This document shows positions 26,238-34,890 of a DNA stretch of 64,000 nt, piece after piece (position 1 is the stretch's first letter; each line of letters opens with the position of its first letter). Source of the stretch: Novosphingobium sp. Rr 2-17. Its GTDB lineage: Bacteria; Pseudomonadota; Alphaproteobacteria; Sphingomonadales; Sphingomonadaceae. The stretch lies in the NCBI RefSeq assembly GCF_000272475.1, contig NZ_AKFJ01000118.1, positions 108,447 to 172,446 on the forward strand, in the 5' to 3' direction. The notes under the pieces were generated by a model that was not told the DNA's origin, searched no databases, and saw only the letters and a list, made by a program, of their open reading frames with translations. A program made the position numbers and the translations under genes.

Positions 26238-27602
26238 TTGCTGACGGACGCAGCCTGCCGAAAGGCTCTGCCGGGCGAAACGGATCGCAAGATGTTCGAC
26301 GAGCGGGGTTTGTACCTGCTCGTCCGAAAATCTGGGTCGAAGCTCTGGCGGCTGAAGTATCGGTTTGCACGCCGCGAAAAACTGCTGGCGCTTGGCCAAT
26401 ACCCGGAAATCACGATCACGCAGGCACGCAATGCGCGGGACAAGGCGCTGCAGCAGCTGCGAGACGGCATCGATCCGTCGGAAGCGAAACAGGCACGCAA
26501 GGCGCAAGCGATCGCGGACGCTCTGGACAGCTTCGAGAAGGTGGCTCGAGCCTGGCACGAGGTGAAGGCGAAAGCACTCACCGAACGATATTCAGCCGCC
26601 GTCCTGAGCAGGCTGGAGCGCAACGTCTTCGGCGCGATCGGGTCGAAGCCCATTCGTTCAATCACGGCGCCGATGGTGCTGGAGATGATCAGGCGGATCG
26701 AGAAGCGCGGGGCCTACGACATGGCGCATCGCGTGCGCAATCATGTCTCGGACGTCTTCGTCTGGGCTATTGCATCCGGGCTGGCGGAAACCGATCCGGC
26801 GGCCATGATCAAGAAGGCGTTGCATCCAACCGATCCGCAGTTGCGGCCCGCGATGGTGCGGATCGTCAATTCGAGGAAGCTGCTCAAGGACGTGGAGTCG
26901 CTCTCGGGCACTTATTGGTCGACGTTGCTATCCTCGCGCCTGCTGGCGCTGACAGCGGCAAGGCCTGGCGTCGTAAGGCTGGCCGAAATGCAGGAGTTCG
27001 AGGGTCTGGATGGGCGCGAGCCGATCTGGCGAATTCCGGCCGAGAAGATGAAGCTTACGCGCGCGCAGAAGCGCGACATCACTTGGGAATTCGTCATTCC
27101 GCTGTCGCGGCAGGCAGCCGACGTGGCGAGGGCGGCGATCTCGGAAAGCGCTGCGTGTCGGGCCAAAGACGGTCCCTCCTGGCTCTTTCCAGGCGTTGGT
27201 GGTTGGCAGCGACCGATCAGCGACAGCACGCTGAGCAAGCTCTATCGAGACGCCGGTTTTGCTGGCGTGCATGTGCCGCATGGCTGGCGCTCAACCTTCT
27301 CCACGATCATGAACGAACGTGCGGCGCTGGAGGATCAAGAGCGCGATCGAGCTATCATCGACCTGATGCTGGCGCACGCGCAACAAGGCGTGGAGCCGAT
27401 TTACAATCGAGCGCTCTATCTGCCTCGCCGTCGCGAACTCGCGCAGATCTGGGCCGACCTACTGATGCAGGGTGCCATCGAGCCGCACTTGCTCTTGCCG
27501 GCGCACCGGCCATGGCGCGCGAAGTCCGGGGAGACCGGGCATGACTGCGGCAAGCATCGGCCAACCGCACGGGCGGCACGAAAAAAGGGGACCGTGGCGT
27601 AA
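26238..27602 (+). CDS. int: Prophage integrase, P4-type tyrosine recombinase
   Basis: A 454-residue site-specific recombinase that joins phage and bacterial attachment sites. The N-terminal arm-binding DUF4102-like domain (YLLVRKSGSKLWRLKYRF, LALGQYPEITITQAR) is followed by a core-binding domain. The catalytic domain has Arg242 (ARPGVVRL), His348 and Arg351 (HGWRSTF), His380 (MLAHAQ) and Tyr389 (IYNRAL). The start is TTG directly before LTDAAC, where family members usually begin; no better ATG is in frame. The C-terminal 40 residues are extra and basic. It overlaps the next gene. Confidence 0.9.
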   Translation: MLTDAACRKALPGETDRKMFDERGLYLLVRKSGSKLWRLKYRFARREKLLALGQYPEITITQARNARDKALQQLRDGIDPSEAKQARKAQAIADALDSFEKVARAWHEVKAKALTERYSAAVLSRLERNVFGAIGSKPIRSITAPMVLEMIRRIEKRGAYDMAHRVRNHVSDVFVWAIASGLAETDPAAMIKKALHPTDPQLRPAMVRIVNSRKLLKDVESLSGTYWSTLLSSRLLALTAARPGVVRLAEMQEFEGLDGREPIWRIPAEKMKLTRAQKRDITWEFVIPLSRQAADVARAAISESAACRAKDGPSWLFPGVGGWQRPISDSTLSKLYRDAGFAGVHVPHGWRSTFSTIMNERAALEDQERDRAIIDLMLAHAQQGVEPIYNRALYLPRRRELAQIWADLLMQGAIEPHLLLPAHRPWRAKSGETGHDCGKHRPTARAARKKGTVA

Positions 27603-28362
27603 GAGCTATGACGTGGAGGACGTCCGCGCGCAGGTCTTCCAGATCCATTGGGAAAAGACCGATAAAAACGAAAACGCGCTCAAGTTCTTCGACGTGTTCG
27701 CCAAAACGGTAGTGAGTTACTCAGACCATATTCGGGCAGCCGGCAAGCAGCTGCCCATATCCATGAACGCGAAGGCCATCCTGGAAGCGCTGTTCAGTGT
27801 GATGGACGGCAAGACGGGTCGTTGTGATCCGTGCCTCGATACGATTGCCAAGCGAAGCCGCCTCTCGCGGCGCACCGTCGTCCGGCAGTTGGACGCACTG
27901 CGCGAACAGAAAATCATCAATTGGGTGCGCCGCACGGTCAAGACGGGGAACGCCAAAGGCGAGGGGCCGCAGCGCCACCAAACTAGCAACGCCTACTTCA
28001 TCGACATGCTGAAGTTGCCGGTCGAGATCGTTCGCACGCTGCGACAGAAGCTCGGGGACAAGCTGAGAGAAACGGCGCGGCATCTTGAAGGCTCGGGTAT
28101 CGTGCCCAACCGTTTGGGCATCCAGGCCGAGAGGCTCCTCAAGTCCTTTGCAGGTGCCATGTCAGCTTCGGACGGACGCGAACGGGTAGAGCGCCGTGCC
28201 TTGGTAAGCGCCTCGGCCGACACGCGCCTGGCGCTGATGTATGGCGGCGACCTCGACGCCATGCGCGAACACGAGGAAATGCTGGGCCTGTCTTTTGGTC
28301 ATAGTGCGAGTGCCACGTTGGCATTGTACCCCGTGGACAGAACTATAAAGGGAAAGGACTGA
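27541..28362 (+). CDS. HTH protein, phage/plasmid replication initiator-like
   Basis: A 273-residue protein whose central part CDPCLDTIAKRSRLSRRTVVRQLDAL is a winged HTH of the HTH_36/RepA-like type. It is preceded by a helical region with a Cys pair and followed by a long helical tail. The ATG lies inside the 3' end of the integrase gene (62-base overlap). The position next to int, and the inverted repeat downstream, suggest replication or copy control, but P2 itself uses the unrelated gpA. The function is inferred only from the fold. Confidence 0.6.
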   Translation: MTAASIGQPHGRHEKRGPWRKSYDVEDVRAQVFQIHWEKTDKNENALKFFDVFAKTVVSYSDHIRAAGKQLPISMNAKAILEALFSVMDGKTGRCDPCLDTIAKRSRLSRRTVVRQLDALREQKIINWVRRTVKTGNAKGEGPQRHQTSNAYFIDMLKLPVEIVRTLRQKLGDKLRETARHLEGSGIVPNRLGIQAERLLKSFAGAMSASDGRERVERRALVSASADTRLALMYGGDLDAMREHEEMLGLSFGHSASATLALYPVDRTIKGKD

Positions 28363-28890
28363 GGACGCTTGGGCGCCCTCAGGCGTCAAGTTTGTATTGT
28401 CCCCATGCCGAAATGACCTTTCCCGCCTTAAGCGGAGCGCCAGCGGAGCCGGTGCGCGAGGGCGGCTGCGCCGCCCAGGGGTGTCCAGGGGGCCAAGAGC
28501 AAAGGGCGTGCCAAGCCGCCACGGCCCGTAATCTGACAAGTCGCAAAATCATACCCGTTGGTGCATCAATCTGCATCAGCCGGTCGATCGCAAATGTCCC
28601 TATCCCGCCCAGGACCCAGGCCGGGTTTCGCCGGTCGGCGGCAGTGCATCAAAAGGCACACGAAAAGCGCGCGGGCGAGGCGGGGGGAAAAGCGCGTTGC
28701 GAGGGGTGGCAGCGCGGCGATCTGAGCTTGTGTAATAATATTACGCACGCCGGCAATGATCGTCTTTGCGTAATATTATTACTCGATTGCGACATGAATT
28801 GACATGCGGTCGATGCGACAGGTTGAAGCGGGCACCGCTTGACCGAATCGACATTCGTTCTTCATATGTTCTAAAAATGGAGGCGCATTC
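28363..28890. other. Non-coding region with hairpins after the replication-like gene
   Basis: About 530 bases with no convincing gene. A perfect GC hairpin GGGCGGC-tgc-GCCGCCC lies at 28460-28476, and the 16-bp inverted repeat at 28732-28782 is near the right end. A long plus-strand frame here has an atypical, low-complexity composition and was not accepted. It may hold an origin or the operators of the following small genes. Confidence 0.45.
28732..28782. repeat. Perfect 16-bp inverted repeat, AT-rich
   Basis: GTAATAATATTACGCA is mirrored by TGCGTAATATTATTAC with a 19-base spacer. Each arm contains a TAATATTA core, itself a palindrome. It stands out in a GC-rich region and lies 109 bases before the 54-residue small gene. 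It could be a pair of operator sites, a replication iteron pair or a cruciform. Confidence 0.65.
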
Positions 28891-29055
28891 ATGAAGATCG
28901 AAGACATCCGTGGCGCCGTGGCCGACAGCCTCGAAGTGCGGGGACTCAATAACCGGACATTTCTGCGCGAGATTCGCAACGGTAAGCGGGACGACGGGCC
29001 GTACATGATCGGCGCGCTCGCATGTGTGGCGCTGAATAAGACCGCGCCGGCCTGA
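28891..29055 (+). CDS. Small phage protein, 54 residues, unknown
   Basis: Starts MKIEDIRGAVADSLEVRG, with TGGAGG seven bases upstream of the ATG, and ends NKTAPA. It is followed one base later by the next gene, so both are probably one transcript. No family is recognised. The good ribosome site and the tight coupling make it likely to be real. Confidence 0.6.
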   Translation: MKIEDIRGAVADSLEVRGLNNRTFLREIRNGKRDDGPYMIGALACVALNKTAPA

Positions 29056-29056
29056 T

Positions 29057-29380
29057 GTGGCCCGCTACGCGAACGATCCGCATGACGTAGCTACCCTCTT
29101 AGATGCGGCGATCTGGCACTACTCGATCAAGGTGCAGTGCACATGCGGTAGCGTCAAAGTCTATTGTGCAGCAGGGCTTTGGTGGCGGTTTCGTCAGGCT
29201 CGCTGGGATCATCGACTAGAGGCGGCCTGCCGGCGGTTCTATTGTCACACATGCTGGCAGACGCATTCCAGCGTGAAGCATCCTGATACTCTGGAGCTGA
29301 GCCGGGTCGAGCCCACGGTCGTTCTAACACCACCAGATCGACGGGAGTGGAAACGTGCCCTTAATAGCCTTCGGGGATAG
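29057..29380 (+). CDS. Phage-associated zinc-ribbon-like protein, unknown
   Basis: A 107-residue protein from a GTG start one base after the previous stop. It has CTCGSVKVYC and, further on, FYCHTC, two Cys pairs that could bind zinc. The opening MARYANDPHDVATLLDAAIW is conserved in proteins of sphingomonad mobile elements as I recall them. A nucleic-acid role is possible; function unknown. Confidence 0.6.
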   Translation: MARYANDPHDVATLLDAAIWHYSIKVQCTCGSVKVYCAAGLWWRFRQARWDHRLEAACRRFYCHTCWQTHSSVKHPDTLELSRVEPTVVLTPPDRREWKRALNSLRG

Positions 29381-29492
29381 AACGATCGAGCATTACTGTT
29401 CCGCATTGGGACAGTAAGAAATGTCGCTATGGTATCGGTGCTTCGCTTCCCCACCTCCCTAGGACCGCAAAAGCGGAAAAACAGGAGGCTTT

Positions 29493-29819
29493 ATGAAAAA
29501 CGGCTTGTATTCGGTAACATTTTCTTACGCAGGCGACAGCGGTGCGGGCGTAGTTGTTTTAACCGATGGCAAAGTACGCGGCGGCGACACTTCGTTTTTC
29601 TATATTGGAAATCTGGGCGTAAATGGCAGTGAAGCGACCGGAGTCATTGACGTGGCCCGGCATTCACCTGGCCTACCTAACGTTTTTGGGGTGGACGCTT
29701 ATCAGCTTACGCTTAACGCTAAGCTCATCAGCGGAGGCGAGCTGAAAGGCACTGCAAAAACGGCTGCAGTGCCGGGTGCAACTCTTCAGGTGGTCATGAA
29801 GCTGATTGCTGAAGATTAA
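29493..29819 (+). CDS. GrlR-like regulatory protein
   Basis: A 108-residue beta-rich protein: MKNGLYSVTFSYAGDSGAGV, LTDGKVRGGDTSFFYIGN and a C-terminal GATLQVVMKLI. This pattern (MKNGxYxV, GGDxxYxY) is that of the GrlR family, named for a negative regulator of type III secretion in enteropathogens. Here it is phage cargo between early genes and Q. A strong ribosome site ACAGGAGG precedes the ATG. Its target in this host is unknown. Confidence 0.65.
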   Translation: MKNGLYSVTFSYAGDSGAGVVVLTDGKVRGGDTSFFYIGNLGVNGSEATGVIDVARHSPGLPNVFGVDAYQLTLNAKLISGGELKGTAKTAAVPGATLQVVMKLIAED

Positions 29820-29856
29820 TGGGAGTGGGCGCAGGGGAGACTTTGCGCCCAATTTC

Positions 29857-30909
29857 CTAAGCCGCGGCCTTCGCTCGCTCCCGAAAGCGCACCGCTTCCA
29901 CGCCCAGCATGTCGTTCAGTTCCAGGAACACGGACTGCAGCGGCTCGATCTCCAACTCGTAGAACGCATCGGTGGCCTTCGTCACATCGCCAAACCCACC
30001 CGCGTTCGCCGGCACGATGCCGAGCAGCTGGGGCGGCACCCGGTGCGCTGCCAGGACGTCGTCGCGCGTCGTATTCTTGATGCCGAGGAACTCGTCCTTC
30101 GCCCCCACCTCAGCGATAGGCAGGATCTTAATCGCGGTTTCCTTGCCCTCCGGCGCATGCACGAACATGTTGCGGAAATTACCCGGCCCCTTGGACCGCT
30201 TCAGCGCGTCGCGCATCTTGTCGATATCGCCGTCGGCGAACTGGCCGGTGGCGTAGAGGATGTAGCCGGCGTGGCTGCCGTTTTCAAAATAGCGGCGGCG
30301 AAACAGCGTCGCGTTTTCGTTCAGCAACGCGCTCTGTAGGGCCGAGAGGTATTCAGGCAGGCCATACACCTCTTGGTTGATGTCAGGCGCCATCAGCTGA
30401 TGAACGGTGTCCGGTGCGAACTCGGTTTCCGACAAGTGAACCGGCACCCACCAAAACCGCCCCGGCTCAACGCCGCGTCGCGTATATTTGGCCAGGCAAT
30501 GGTCCAGTCGCAGCAAGCCGCCCAGGCGGTTGCGGATTTCCTGCACATAGGCGTTCCCCAGCACGAGGTAATCCTGCACCAGCCCTGCGAACACCTTGCG
30601 CGACAAGATCGGCGTGGGATCGAGGCTGGCAGCCAGCATATTGCGCTTCAGAATGATCGCGCTCGAATGATGGGGCGACGCCCGGAAAGAGCGCGACAGC
30701 CCTTCCAACGAGATCGGCGGTTCGTACCAGCGCTGATTGTGCCAGCATTCCAGCATATCGAGCATGGTGGCCCGGCTGTTGACGGGCTCCGGGTCGCCGA
30801 AGGTGAAGGCCTCGATCGACCGGCTCTGACCAGCCTTATCCGCGACCAGCGCGCCGGAGGATGCCGAAGCCGTTTCCTGCCGGCTCATACGGCGTGCGCG
30901 CTTGCTCAT
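29857..30909 (-). CDS. Q: Phage portal protein (P2 gpQ-like)
   Basis: A 350-residue portal subunit forming the ring through which DNA enters the capsid. Family segments are EPPISLEGLSRSFRASPHHS near residue 65, DYLVLGNAYVQEIRNRLGG, YLSALQSALLNENATLFRRR and the C-terminal HRVPPQLLGIVPANAGGFGD. Its ATG overlaps the terminase stop by four bases, the same P-Q order and coupling as in P2. Confidence 0.93.
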   Translation of the reverse strand: MSKRARRMSRQETASASSGALVADKAGQSRSIEAFTFGDPEPVNSRATMLDMLECWHNQRWYEPPISLEGLSRSFRASPHHSSAIILKRNMLAASLDPTPILSRKVFAGLVQDYLVLGNAYVQEIRNRLGGLLRLDHCLAKYTRRGVEPGRFWWVPVHLSETEFAPDTVHQLMAPDINQEVYGLPEYLSALQSALLNENATLFRRRYFENGSHAGYILYATGQFADGDIDKMRDALKRSKGPGNFRNMFVHAPEGKETAIKILPIAEVGAKDEFLGIKNTTRDDVLAAHRVPPQLLGIVPANAGGFGDVTKATDAFYELEIEPLQSVFLELNDMLGVEAVRFRERAKAAA

Positions 30910-32765
30910 TCGATAATCTCCATCGTGCCCTTGGGCTTTTCCTTGCCGTCCAGCGGCTCGTTCATGAGAATGTGCATCGTCGCCCAGGCTAGATCGGCAT
31001 GCCCGTCATCGCCGCCGCGCCCGGCCTTGAAGGTCACGTTGCGCCCGCTGGTGGTCAGCGTCTTCTTGATCGAAACAAACGCCGAGACGATGTCGAGGAA
31101 ACTGCTGTCCATGGACAAACGACCGCGGCGAATGACGTTCTGGGCCTTCATGATCATCCCCGCCTTCACTTCCAGCGAGTATTCAATCTTGGCGACCGAA
31201 CAGCCCGGCAGCGCGCCGACTTTGGCCAGCAACTGATAGACACCGGCGCCGACGCCTTGCGCGTCGATGCCCAGGTACGTGCAGTTGTAGCGGCTCAGCA
31301 CCGCCTTGATGAATTCGGCCTGCTGCTCGAAATCGAGCCCGCGCAACTGGTGGCGCTCAAGGATGCGGAACGTCCCGCCTTCCACCAGCGGCGGCGCCAC
31401 GATCACCAGCGCGGCATTGTCGCCTGTCTCACTGGACTGCGGATCGTACCCCGCCCAGACCGCGCGATGGCCATAGGGTCGCGCCGCCTCGATGTTGAAA
31501 TCGGTCCATTCGACCAAGCTGTCGCAGCCGCAGGCAATCATATCGTTGAACTTGAACGCCGACAGCGTGTCATCGACGAAGTCGCACATGAACAGGTTAG
31601 CGAACTCGTCGGGCGCGTACTCGTCGCGCAGCTCGTCGATGTCGAACAGATCGCAGCCGCCGGCAACGGCGTCTTCGATGTTGACGATGTGCCGCCAGAC
31701 GCGATCGGGGCCGACGCTGCCTGCCGCCGCCAGGGCGGCATGGCTGACGTCGATCTCGATCCGGTCTTCCTTCTTGCGCCGACGGTTGCGGCGCTCGCCG
31801 GTCCAATACGGATAGGCCGGGTGCGCGATCGTGGACGGCGTCGAGAAGTAGGTTTTCCGCCACTTCTTGTGCGTTGCCATGCCCGAGGCGACTTTGTTCA
31901 ACTCCTCGAACGAATGGACCCAGAAGAATTCATCGAAATAGAAATTGCCGTGCCGGCCCTGCGCGGTGCGAAAGTTCGTGCCCAGGAAGTGCATCTCCGC
32001 CGCCGCTTCCTCGGGCGGTCGCAAATCCGAGGTAATCAGCATCGGATCGCCGGTCAGCGAGACGCCAACCAGCTTGGCAAAGCTAACGATGTAGGATCGG
32101 AACTGGTGCGCCTGCGCTTTCGACGCCGATAGGAAGATCTGGTTACGCCCGGTCTCGATTGCATCGATCAGCGCTTCGAAGGCGAAGTAATACGTCGCGC
32201 CGATCTGACGCGACTTCAGGATCATGCGGGTGCGCTGGCTCAGCGCGTTCCACCAGGTCTGTTGGTAATCGTAGAGGCCCTCAAGGAAGATGCGTTTCAG
32301 TTCGCCCGCCTGATCGGCGCTGAAGTGGTTCTTCTTCGGTTTCTTGCGCGGGCCAGCGTTGCGATTGCCGACCTTGTCGTTGAGGTCACCGGAATGGCCG
32401 CCGGGCTCTTCGTACCGGCGGACGCGCGCCAGGCTCTCGATCTGCCGGCTCAGCGCGTCCATCTCGACCAGATCCGCGCTGGTCTTTTTCTCCTTTGCGA
32501 TCAGTGTCAGCAGCCGGATTTCCAGGCCGTCTTCGATCTTGCGGATCGACGGCGCATCGTCCCAGCGGTCGCGCTGCTTCCAGGCCTCGATCGTCGCGCG
32601 CGGAATGGGCCCGCCCTTGTCGCCGACGACGCCGTGCAGCGCGAACTCGTCCGCGATCTGGGTAATGCCCCAGCCACGCCAGTACAGGCTGCGCGCATGG
32701 CGGCGCGGATCGAATTGCCAGGCGGTCGCCGGTGCGCCGGGTTGGGGAAGGAATGGACCAGTCAT
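30906..32765 (-). CDS. P: Terminase large subunit, ATPase (P2 gpP-like)
   Basis: A 619-residue packaging motor. FDPRRHARSLYWRGWGITQI at the N-terminus is the terminase HTH segment. LKSRQIGATYYFAFEALID is the Walker A-like site and NFYFDEFFW the Walker B. A C-terminal nuclease-fold domain contains WAGYDPQSSETGDNAALV and LGIDAQGVGAG. The start MTGPFLP lies about 58 bases from the centre of the late dyad at 32810-32835, which probably drives P-Q; an ATG at 32777 is an alternative. Confidence 0.93.
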   Translation of the reverse strand: MTGPFLPQPGAPATAWQFDPRRHARSLYWRGWGITQIADEFALHGVVGDKGGPIPRATIEAWKQRDRWDDAPSIRKIEDGLEIRLLTLIAKEKKTSADLVEMDALSRQIESLARVRRYEEPGGHSGDLNDKVGNRNAGPRKKPKKNHFSADQAGELKRIFLEGLYDYQQTWWNALSQRTRMILKSRQIGATYYFAFEALIDAIETGRNQIFLSASKAQAHQFRSYIVSFAKLVGVSLTGDPMLITSDLRPPEEAAAEMHFLGTNFRTAQGRHGNFYFDEFFWVHSFEELNKVASGMATHKKWRKTYFSTPSTIAHPAYPYWTGERRNRRRKKEDRIEIDVSHAALAAAGSVGPDRVWRHIVNIEDAVAGGCDLFDIDELRDEYAPDEFANLFMCDFVDDTLSAFKFNDMIACGCDSLVEWTDFNIEAARPYGHRAVWAGYDPQSSETGDNAALVIVAPPLVEGGTFRILERHQLRGLDFEQQAEFIKAVLSRYNCTYLGIDAQGVGAGVYQLLAKVGALPGCSVAKIEYSLEVKAGMIMKAQNVIRRGRLSMDSSFLDIVSAFVSIKKTLTTSGRNVTFKAGRGGDDGHADLAWATMHILMNEPLDGKEKPKGTMEIIE

Positions 32766-32809
32766 CGCGGCGACCATGCCGCGCGATTTACCCCCCAAGC
32801 ACCGCCATC

Positions 32810-32835
32810 CATTTGGCCGGGCGCCCGACCAAATG
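32810..32835. promoter_or_regulatory. Candidate Ogr activator site, divergent P / O late promoters
   Basis: CATTTGG-N12-CCAAATG, here with spacer ccgggcgcccga. The same dyad occurs at 39429 and 49848, in each case upstream of a late operon. P2 late promoters carry a dyad TGT-N12-ACA centred near -55 and bound by Ogr. This copy lies between the divergent P and O genes, as the shared site does in P2. Confidence 0.78.
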
Positions 32836-32914
32836 CAGCCCCTTGAGAGTGAGCGCCTGACCGTCCCTTTTGGCGCCATCAACGCCGCCGAACCTCAAGG
32901 GAACCGGACAGATC

Positions 32915-33757
32915 ATGGCCAAGAGCAAGTTTTTCCGCGTCGCTGTCGTGGGCTTCACCGCGAGCGACGGTCGCAAGATCGAGGAGTCGTGGGTCAAGGA
33001 CATCGTCTCGACCTTCAATGCCGAGACCTATCCGGTTCGCATCTCATGCGAGCACATCAAGGGCTTTAGCCCCGAGCCGCCGTTCAACTGCTACGGCAGC
33101 GTCACGGCGGTAAAGAGCCAGATCGACGACATCGTGGTCGATGGCACCACCGAACGTCGCTTGTCCCTCTATGCCCAGATCGAGCCAAACGACCAACTGC
33201 TGGCCATCAACAAGCGCGATCAGAAGAAATACACGTCGATCGAGGTGACCGAGGATTTCGGCGGTACCGGCAAAGCCGGTATGGTCGGCCTCGCCGTCAC
33301 CGACAATCCCGCCTCGCTGGGCACCGAAGCGCTGAGCTTTTCCGCGCTCAAGCCTATGTTCGACGCGCGCAAGCAGAACCCAAACAACCTGTTCACCGCC
33401 GCCATCGAAACCGAAATCGTCATGGAGGCCGGCACTGACGGCGCTGGCGTTGCGGACGCGATCAAGGCCGGTTTCGCGGGCCTCGCCGCGATGTTCAGCC
33501 GCACCGAGCCGGAAAAGCCCAAGGAAGAATCCAAGCCAAAGCCGGCAAACGACAACGGCCTGGATATCACCGCCTTCAGCACAGCGCTGGGCGAACAGGT
33601 CGCCGCCGCCGTGAAGCCAGCGCTTGACGCGGCTCAGGCTGCGCAGATGGCCGTCGCAGCACTCTCGGCCAAGCTGGAAAACACCCCGCAGCAGGACTTC
33701 TCCCGCCAGATCGCGACGGGCGGCGGCGGCAACCTCTCGCACCTGACCGACTGCTGA
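32915..33757 (+). CDS. O: Capsid scaffolding protein/maturation protease (P2 gpO-like)
   Basis: A 280-residue protein that guides procapsid assembly and cleaves capsid proteins. The likely Ser-protease triad is Asp18 (TASDGRK), His47 (SCEHIKG) and Ser108 (KYTSIEV), matching Asp19-His48-Ser107 of P2 gpO. A Pro/Lys/Glu-rich linker near residue 205 leads to a helical scaffold tail (ALDAAQAAQMAVAALSAKLE). First gene of the plus-strand late operon. Confidence 0.92.
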   Translation: MAKSKFFRVAVVGFTASDGRKIEESWVKDIVSTFNAETYPVRISCEHIKGFSPEPPFNCYGSVTAVKSQIDDIVVDGTTERRLSLYAQIEPNDQLLAINKRDQKKYTSIEVTEDFGGTGKAGMVGLAVTDNPASLGTEALSFSALKPMFDARKQNPNNLFTAAIETEIVMEAGTDGAGVADAIKAGFAGLAAMFSRTEPEKPKEESKPKPANDNGLDITAFSTALGEQVAAAVKPALDAAQAAQMAVAALSAKLENTPQQDFSRQIATGGGGNLSHLTDC

Positions 33758-33796
33758 TCCGGTCCACCGCCCCCGTCATCCACCGGAGTACATCGC

Positions 33797-34849
33797 ATGC
33801 AGACTTCCACCCGCCTGCTTCTTCACGCCTTTGTCGCCCAGGTCGCAAAGCTGAACGGCTTGCCCACTGGCCTCACCGCTACCCCTGGGCAACTGGCCGA
33901 ATTCAACGTGGCGCCCGCGATCGAGCAGCGCCTTCAGGCCAAGTTGCGCCAGATCAGCGATTTCATGTCGCGCATCAACGTGATGCCTGTGGTCAACCAG
34001 CAAGGCAGTCGCGTCGGCGTCGGCGTGAACCGTTCGATGGCGAGCCGCTCCAACCGCGCAGCCGGCCATAAGCGTTCGCCGCAGGATATCACTGGGTCCG
34101 ACCAGATCGACCAGTACCTCTGCAAAAAGACGGACTACGACTACGCCTGGTCTTACGAACTGCTCGACGCTTGGGCGCACCAGCCCGAATTTCAGCAGCT
34201 GTGCCGTGATGCCGTCCTGGCTCAGAAGGCCGAAGACGTCATGTGCATCGGCTTCAACGGCGTCGATGCCGCCGTAGAGACTGACCGCGACGAGTACCCG
34301 CTGCTGCAGGACGTCAACTACGGGTGGCTCTACAAAATCCGTCACTATGCCCCATCGCGGGTCATGACGCACGGTGCGCTCGACGCCAACAAGATCTACG
34401 TGTCGGACGAAGGGTCAGCGGACTACAAGAACCTCGACTCTCTCGTATTCGACGCCATCCATAACCTCATGCACGAGCGTTTCCGCACCGCGACGGACCT
34501 CGTCGTGATGGTGGGCAGCGATCTCGTCCACGAGAAGTACTTCAAGATCGTTGAGCAGGCCGGCGACGTGGCGACCGAACAGGTCGCGCGCGACGTCATC
34601 ATGTCGAGCCGACAGTTGGGCGGCAAGCCTACGGTCCAGGTGCCGTTCTTCCCGGCGGGTTCCATGCTGATCACCAGCTTCAAGAACCTGTCCTACTATT
34701 GGCAGATCGGCACCGCCCGCCGCGCCATCCAGGACAACCCGGCGCTCGATCAGATCGATAACTTCGAGAGCATCAACGACGCCTTCATGGTCGAAGAGTA
34801 CGGCAAGTGCGCCCTGCTCGAAGACATCCAGCTTGGTCCCAAGGCGTAA
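33797..34849 (+). CDS. N: Major capsid protein (P2 gpN-like)
   Basis: A 350-residue HK97-fold shell protein. FNVAPAIEQRLQAKLRQISD (after a short helical N-terminus), DFMSRINVMPVVNQQGSRVG, CKKTDYDYAWSYELLDAWAH and GFNGVDAA are typical of the P2 N family. The N-terminal about 30 residues are probably removed by gpO in the mature particle, as in P2. CCGGAG precedes the ATG. Confidence 0.94.
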   Translation: MQTSTRLLLHAFVAQVAKLNGLPTGLTATPGQLAEFNVAPAIEQRLQAKLRQISDFMSRINVMPVVNQQGSRVGVGVNRSMASRSNRAAGHKRSPQDITGSDQIDQYLCKKTDYDYAWSYELLDAWAHQPEFQQLCRDAVLAQKAEDVMCIGFNGVDAAVETDRDEYPLLQDVNYGWLYKIRHYAPSRVMTHGALDANKIYVSDEGSADYKNLDSLVFDAIHNLMHERFRTATDLVVMVGSDLVHEKYFKIVEQAGDVATEQVARDVIMSSRQLGGKPTVQVPFFPAGSMLITSFKNLSYYWQIGTARRAIQDNPALDQIDNFESINDAFMVEEYGKCALLEDIQLGPKA

Positions 34850-34890
34850 GCTTTGGGCCTTGGCCCGCCCTTTTCGCGCAGGAACGACAA

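Noticed and set aside
28392..28802. Plus-strand 136-codon frame in the early prophage gap
   Set aside because: No ribosome site, low-complexity composition, and it runs through the 16-bp inverted repeat; non-coding is more likely.
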